From assembly GCA_026929865.2 (NCBI GenBank), contig CM049414.1, positions 4,508,501 to 4,572,500 on the forward strand: a stretch of DNA of 64,000 bases. Reading direction: 5' to 3'. The notes below the pieces were generated by a model. That model did not search any database, had not been told where the DNA came from, and saw only the letters and a list, made by a program, of their open reading frames with translations. Positions within the stretch are counted from its first letter, which is position 1. Every line of letters begins with the position of its first letter. Positions 60,823 to 64,000 of this stretch are shown here, piece after piece. Position numbers and translations under genes: made by a program. The DNA is from Hyperoplus lanceolatus. Lineage: Eukaryota > Chordata > Actinopteri > Uranoscopiformes > Ammodytidae.

Positions 60823-60884
60823 CTCCCCGACTGGGAATGGAACACCGGTCTTCCGCGTGATGCTGTCCACTATACTAACGAGGA
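60823..60884 (-). pseudogene. tRNA-Asp relic, unit 9
   Basis: Same deletion as at 48321. Confidence 0.9.
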
Positions 60885-61012
60885 CTGATTGGGCGAGTAA
60901 AGCGGCTCAAGGGATTTGACCGAAATTACATTTATTACAACCCACCGCATAGCATACCTGGCGACCCCTCTTGACCTTTAGGCATATGCCCAGTTGGTAG
61001 AAAACTATGTTA

Positions 61013-61083
61013 CTCCCCGTCGGGGAATTGAACCCGGTCTTCCGCGTGACAGGCGGAGATACTGTCCACTATACTAACGAGGA
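61013..61083 (-). pseudogene. tRNA-Asp(GTC), unit 9, T arm damaged
   Basis: 71 nt. The T arm has lost one stem base and the loop reads TTCAATT instead of TTCGATT, so the B box is altered. Anticodon arm and acceptor are unchanged. Probably inactive or weak. Confidence 0.8.
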
Positions 61084-61580
61084 ATGAGAAGGAGAACATA
61101 TTTGGCCCGAAAATCGAAATGACATTTAACATGCCTGGTCCCCTTTGCGCGGGCTTTTGGAAAGCTAAACGTGCAGCCAGCAAGACCAACCTTGGGTCAG
61201 TGGCTCACTCCAACCCACCAACATTTTACTGAGATGACAGTTGATCAGCATTTCACTACAACCCGCCAACATTTGACTGAAAAGGACATTTGGCATACCT
61301 GGCGACCTTTTGACCTCTGTGCATTCCTCTGGGAGCCTCAACATGCAGGGGACCATCACTGCATGCTGTAGAGTTGTGGGGTCATCCGGCGTAGGGTTAG
61401 TAAGGGGTCTTCCTGGCGGTTGTTAGGCCGGACAGATTGAGTCTGAGTGGGGCAGAGTGATGGCCCAGGCCAGGGGGTGATCCTGGAAATAACAGCTCCT
61501 CGTTCCTTTTCACACTGAATTCTGCGTTGCGTAAGCAGGTGGTTGGCCGCGCAGTTGTGCGTGGAGGAGCACCTTGCCAG

Positions 61581-61875
61581 AGGTAGCTGGCGAAAGATAG
61601 TCTGTCTAAGCTATTGGAATCGGCCTGGAATTAAACCAATCAGTGCCCAAGCTCTCCAATAGCTAATGGACCTCAGCTATATTTCGGCAAATCAGAGAAG
61701 GCCTGTCCAATAGCTATAGGAGATTTTGGCCGATCAGTCAACGCCTGTACGGCGCATGCGCAATGCGTCATGACGCTCAGCACAGCAGCACTGGACGTCC
61801 ATCTTTGTTTACGTTTAGAGAGCTACGCTGTTTGTTGGATAATAACCTACAGATATTCCTTCATTCGTTATCAAA
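61581..61875 (+). promoter_or_regulatory. Promoter-like block and possible first exon
   Basis: Contains several CCAAT motifs (ACCAATCAG, TCCAATAGC twice), an NRF1-type palindrome GCGCATGCGC at ~61747, a TCATGACG motif and a YY1-type GTCCATCTTTG at ~61798. A good splice donor follows (ATCAAA|GTAAGT at 61876). A possible next exon starts after TTTCTCTTTTTTTAAG near 62612. No coding frame can be supported, so a non-coding transcript or a TE promoter is possible. Confidence 0.4.
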
Positions 61876-63887
61876 GTAAGTAACCACTTAATGTTTTTAC
61901 ATCCATATTAGCTATGCTTCACAGTTTCATTCATCCCTAACGTAGCACAGGCATTTTATCTCTGTATTGAAGCAACAGTCAGTAGCCTAGTTAGCTGTCG
62001 CCTTTGCTGACTACATTAACGTCAGTCAGCATGGAAATATACGCTGTTATCTAATGTAATTCACAAGGCTTTAGTTTTCGTTTGTTTATGTGCTGAAGCT
62101 GTAAGGCTGTAGAGGTATCTAGGAGCTCTATGTATTCACCCAGCACCCGCTCTCTCTGTCACTACACGTCCGCTCTCCCCGGGCTTCTTGCCGCACTCAC
62201 CCGCTGAATTCTATCACAAACTGGCCCGTTTTAAACTCTAAAAGGGACGCGGTGGTTCCGGGGGCATCCCATAACCTCAGCCGATCCCTCCCCAGCAAAG
62301 TCCCGTCCCAAAACAACACGCAGTCCCACGCGCTATCTCAGTGAATAGTAGTTAGTTAGCATGTTTACATCCAGTGTTTACTTGTTCACAAGAGCTACTG
62401 TAGGTTCCCTTAAAGATAATGATGTAAATATTAGCTCATTATGTGTGTCTGACTTAGTAATCAAATGACATGCATTGTAGTTGCTACAAGGGAATAATGA
62501 AATGTATTAGCCCACCTGAAGCCTAGGTATGATGACAGCTGTTAATGGTTGTAATAACAATGCATTTGCTGCTTGCGTCACTGATAGTGTATCTGTTTTC
62601 TCTTTTTTTAAGACTGTGGATGACTGTACAGTACAAGGTATGGACAGCGTGCCAGGCTGTTGATGACTGCTGTGCCACGCATAGACAGAGTTGACAGAAT
62701 GGCAGAGTATCTGGTGGAGAAGAAAAGGCGTGTCTGCAGTCTAACCACCACTGGCTGTGAAGCTGAAGCTGAAGCTGTGACCTGCTCCACCTTCCAGCCC
62801 TCAGCTTGTGCTGCTGGCTTCAGCTGACTCTCAGGTGCCTGTGCTGGTTGCTGCCCAGCAGGTCCCTGGGTGCCACCCTCTTCTCTGCCCCTTTTGCCCC
62901 TGCTGCTTCCGCTACTGTCCCAAAATAATGTCCACAATAGAGAGCATCCTCTGTCTCAGCGTGACAGAGACTTTAATATCTATTGAACTGTGTGTGTGTG
63001 AGTGTGTGTGAGTGAGTGAGTGAGAGAGAGTGTGAGTGAATGTGTGTGAGAGAGAGCGAGCGAGCGGAATGAGTGTGAATGAGTGAAAGTGAGTACATGC
63101 ATGTGCATATTATTTGCACACAGTATTTTCTTATGTATATTTTTATATCTTGTTTTTACTGTGTAAATCTAAGCTGGAGCCGTAAGCAGAAATATTGTTG
63201 TGTGCAAAACACACGATGACTGAAGTATTCTTGAATCTTGAATCAAAAATGGCTCTCAGATGACTGCACAATGTGGGCCTCTACGTCAAGATGCTTTACT
63301 GACATGTGCGACAGATAAAAGTTATTTTTGAAAGTTAAAGACGGTTTCTTTTATCTCCCTTTGTGGTTAAGGTGTGATCAATCATTGAAATTGAAGAGGC
63401 ATCCGTTTCATTGTTTTTTTTTTAATTAATTTATTTTATAAGAATTTTTTTTACTTATTTGTTTATATACCTGAGTCTCCCTTCCTCATTTTATTAATTG
63501 TGTATCCTGTTGCTTGTATTTTGATTAGATTTTGATTGTAAATATGACCTTTTGTGACGGACGCTAAATGGGCATAATTCAATGAAATGTATTTACATAG
63601 ATTCATGAACGAAATGTTTTGCTCCCTTTAAGAGGGCGTATGGTAACAGGGGAGACGGGGCACCATGTGTAGTTAAAAGGTGGCTGTATGACGTGTGCTG
63701 GAAAATGTTTGTAAGATGTGAAATAACGGCCACAGAGGTGTGCAGCCAAATGAAGTGATCGGTTTGACTCCTTCCTTCAACTCCTGCAATTTTTTCTTAT
63801 TTCTTGTTCATAAGAAATAAGCCTACAATTCTAATTCCAATCACAATGAGTCAATGTCTTATTTGTATGACATATTAAGTGATATCA
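61876..63887. other. Non-array spacer, no supported gene
   Basis: Holds TG/GAGT simple repeats at ~62990-63065 and a LINE-like tail ending ATTCTTGAATCTTGAATC at ~63243. The open frames near 62608-63011 have no recognised domain. Confidence 0.45.
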
Positions 63888-63946
63888 CTCTGACTTGGAA
63901 TGGAACACCGGTCTTCACGTGATGCTGTCCACTATGCTAACGAGGA
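63888..63946 (-). pseudogene. tRNA-Asp relic, diverged copy
   Basis: Shares the anticodon-arm deletion with the array relics and has further losses in the acceptor and variable region (TTCACGTGATG instead of TTCCGCGTGATG). Confidence 0.75.
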
Positions 63947-64000
63947 CGTTGGGCGAGTAAAGCGGCTCAAGGGATTTGACGAGATACACATTTATTACAA
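63888..64000. repeat. Array sequence resumes, diverged
   Basis: Matches the unit from the Asp relic onward (TGGAATGGAACACCGGTCTT, then GGGCGAGTAAAGCGGCTCAA, then ACATTTATTACAA) with several substitutions and small deletions. Runs off the window end, so the array or a relative continues. Confidence 0.85.

Larger units (their letters stand above)
46841..61580. repeat. Tandem array, 1564-bp unit with four tRNA loci
   Basis: Units start (at GACATTTGGCATACCT) near 46844, 48781, 50345, 51909, 53473, 55037, 56602, 58166, 59731 and 61285 (partial). Most steps are exactly 1564; two are 1565, unit 1 is 1937 because of a 16-base and a 357-base insertion, and unit 9 is 1554. Units 2-8 differ by single bases; units 1 and 9 differ more. 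Each unit has two Val genes on + and an Asp gene plus an Asp relic on -, so Val(CAC) and Asp face each other at their 3' ends. No protein frame in the unit is credible. Confidence 0.97.

Noticed and set aside
46931..61371. Recurrent 60-90-codon open frames in every array unit
   Set aside because: They recur because the unit recurs, several overlap tRNA genes on either strand, and none has a recognisable domain.
46841..61580. CRISPR-like repeat array
   Set aside because: Units are 1.5 kb, hold tRNA genes and have no short repeat-spacer pattern; the genome is vertebrate.
62608..63011. Frames of 109 and 67 codons on opposite strands
   Set aside because: Low-complexity composition over a GCTGAAGCTGAAGCT-type repeat and no family match; a non-coding exon is as likely.

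Overview
This window is vertebrate nuclear DNA, almost certainly from a ray-finned (teleost) fish. The evidence is a 19-exon split gene with GT-AG introns, many fish-type DNA transposons (Tc1-like, hAT-like, TIR-bearing MITEs), tRNA-derived SINEs, very long (CA)n/(TG)n tracts and a high density of nested repeats. No bacterial, plasmid or phage signal was seen.

Gene block (1-39150). Three genes keep the order known from human 6q16, inverted: the last coding exon of ndufaf4 (+, 1-196), the intronless coding region of the orphan GPCR gpr63 (+, 10576-11781), and the whole of ufl1 (-, 39150-25210). All 19 ufl1 coding exons could be placed by splice sites and reading phase; they sum to 2385 nt, or 794 codons plus stop, the length of human UFL1. 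FHL5, which lies between GPR63 and UFL1 in human, is not seen. Gpr63 appears to have a distant 5' non-coding exon, and several upstream ATGs precede its start. The products do not form a pathway: NDUFAF4 assembles respiratory complex I, GPR63 is an orphan receptor, and UFL1 is the UFM1 E3 ligase at the ER.

Repeat-rich middle (39151-46840). This holds a 1.1-kb TIR element, a nearly intact Tc1-like transposon with about 280-bp inverted repeats and two visible lesions, the 3' end of an L2-type LINE, two 7SL (SRP) RNA-like sequences (one full length with a CRE/ATF site about 50 bp upstream), and a hAT-derived GTF2IRD2/ZBED-like transposase gene with one internal stop and a lost 5' part.

tRNA array (46841-61580). 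About nine and a fifth head-to-tail copies of a 1564-bp unit. Each unit holds tRNA-Val(AAC) and tRNA-Val(CAC) on +, and on - a tRNA-Asp(GTC) and a tRNA-Asp relic lacking half its anticodon arm. Inner units are almost identical, while the outer units carry insertions, deletions and substitutions. The unit is itself built from older duplicated Val/Asp modules. A 2.3-kb non-array segment (61581-63887) with a promoter-like GC-rich start follows, after which array-related sequence resumes at 63888 and runs off the window. The array is the most unusual structure here.
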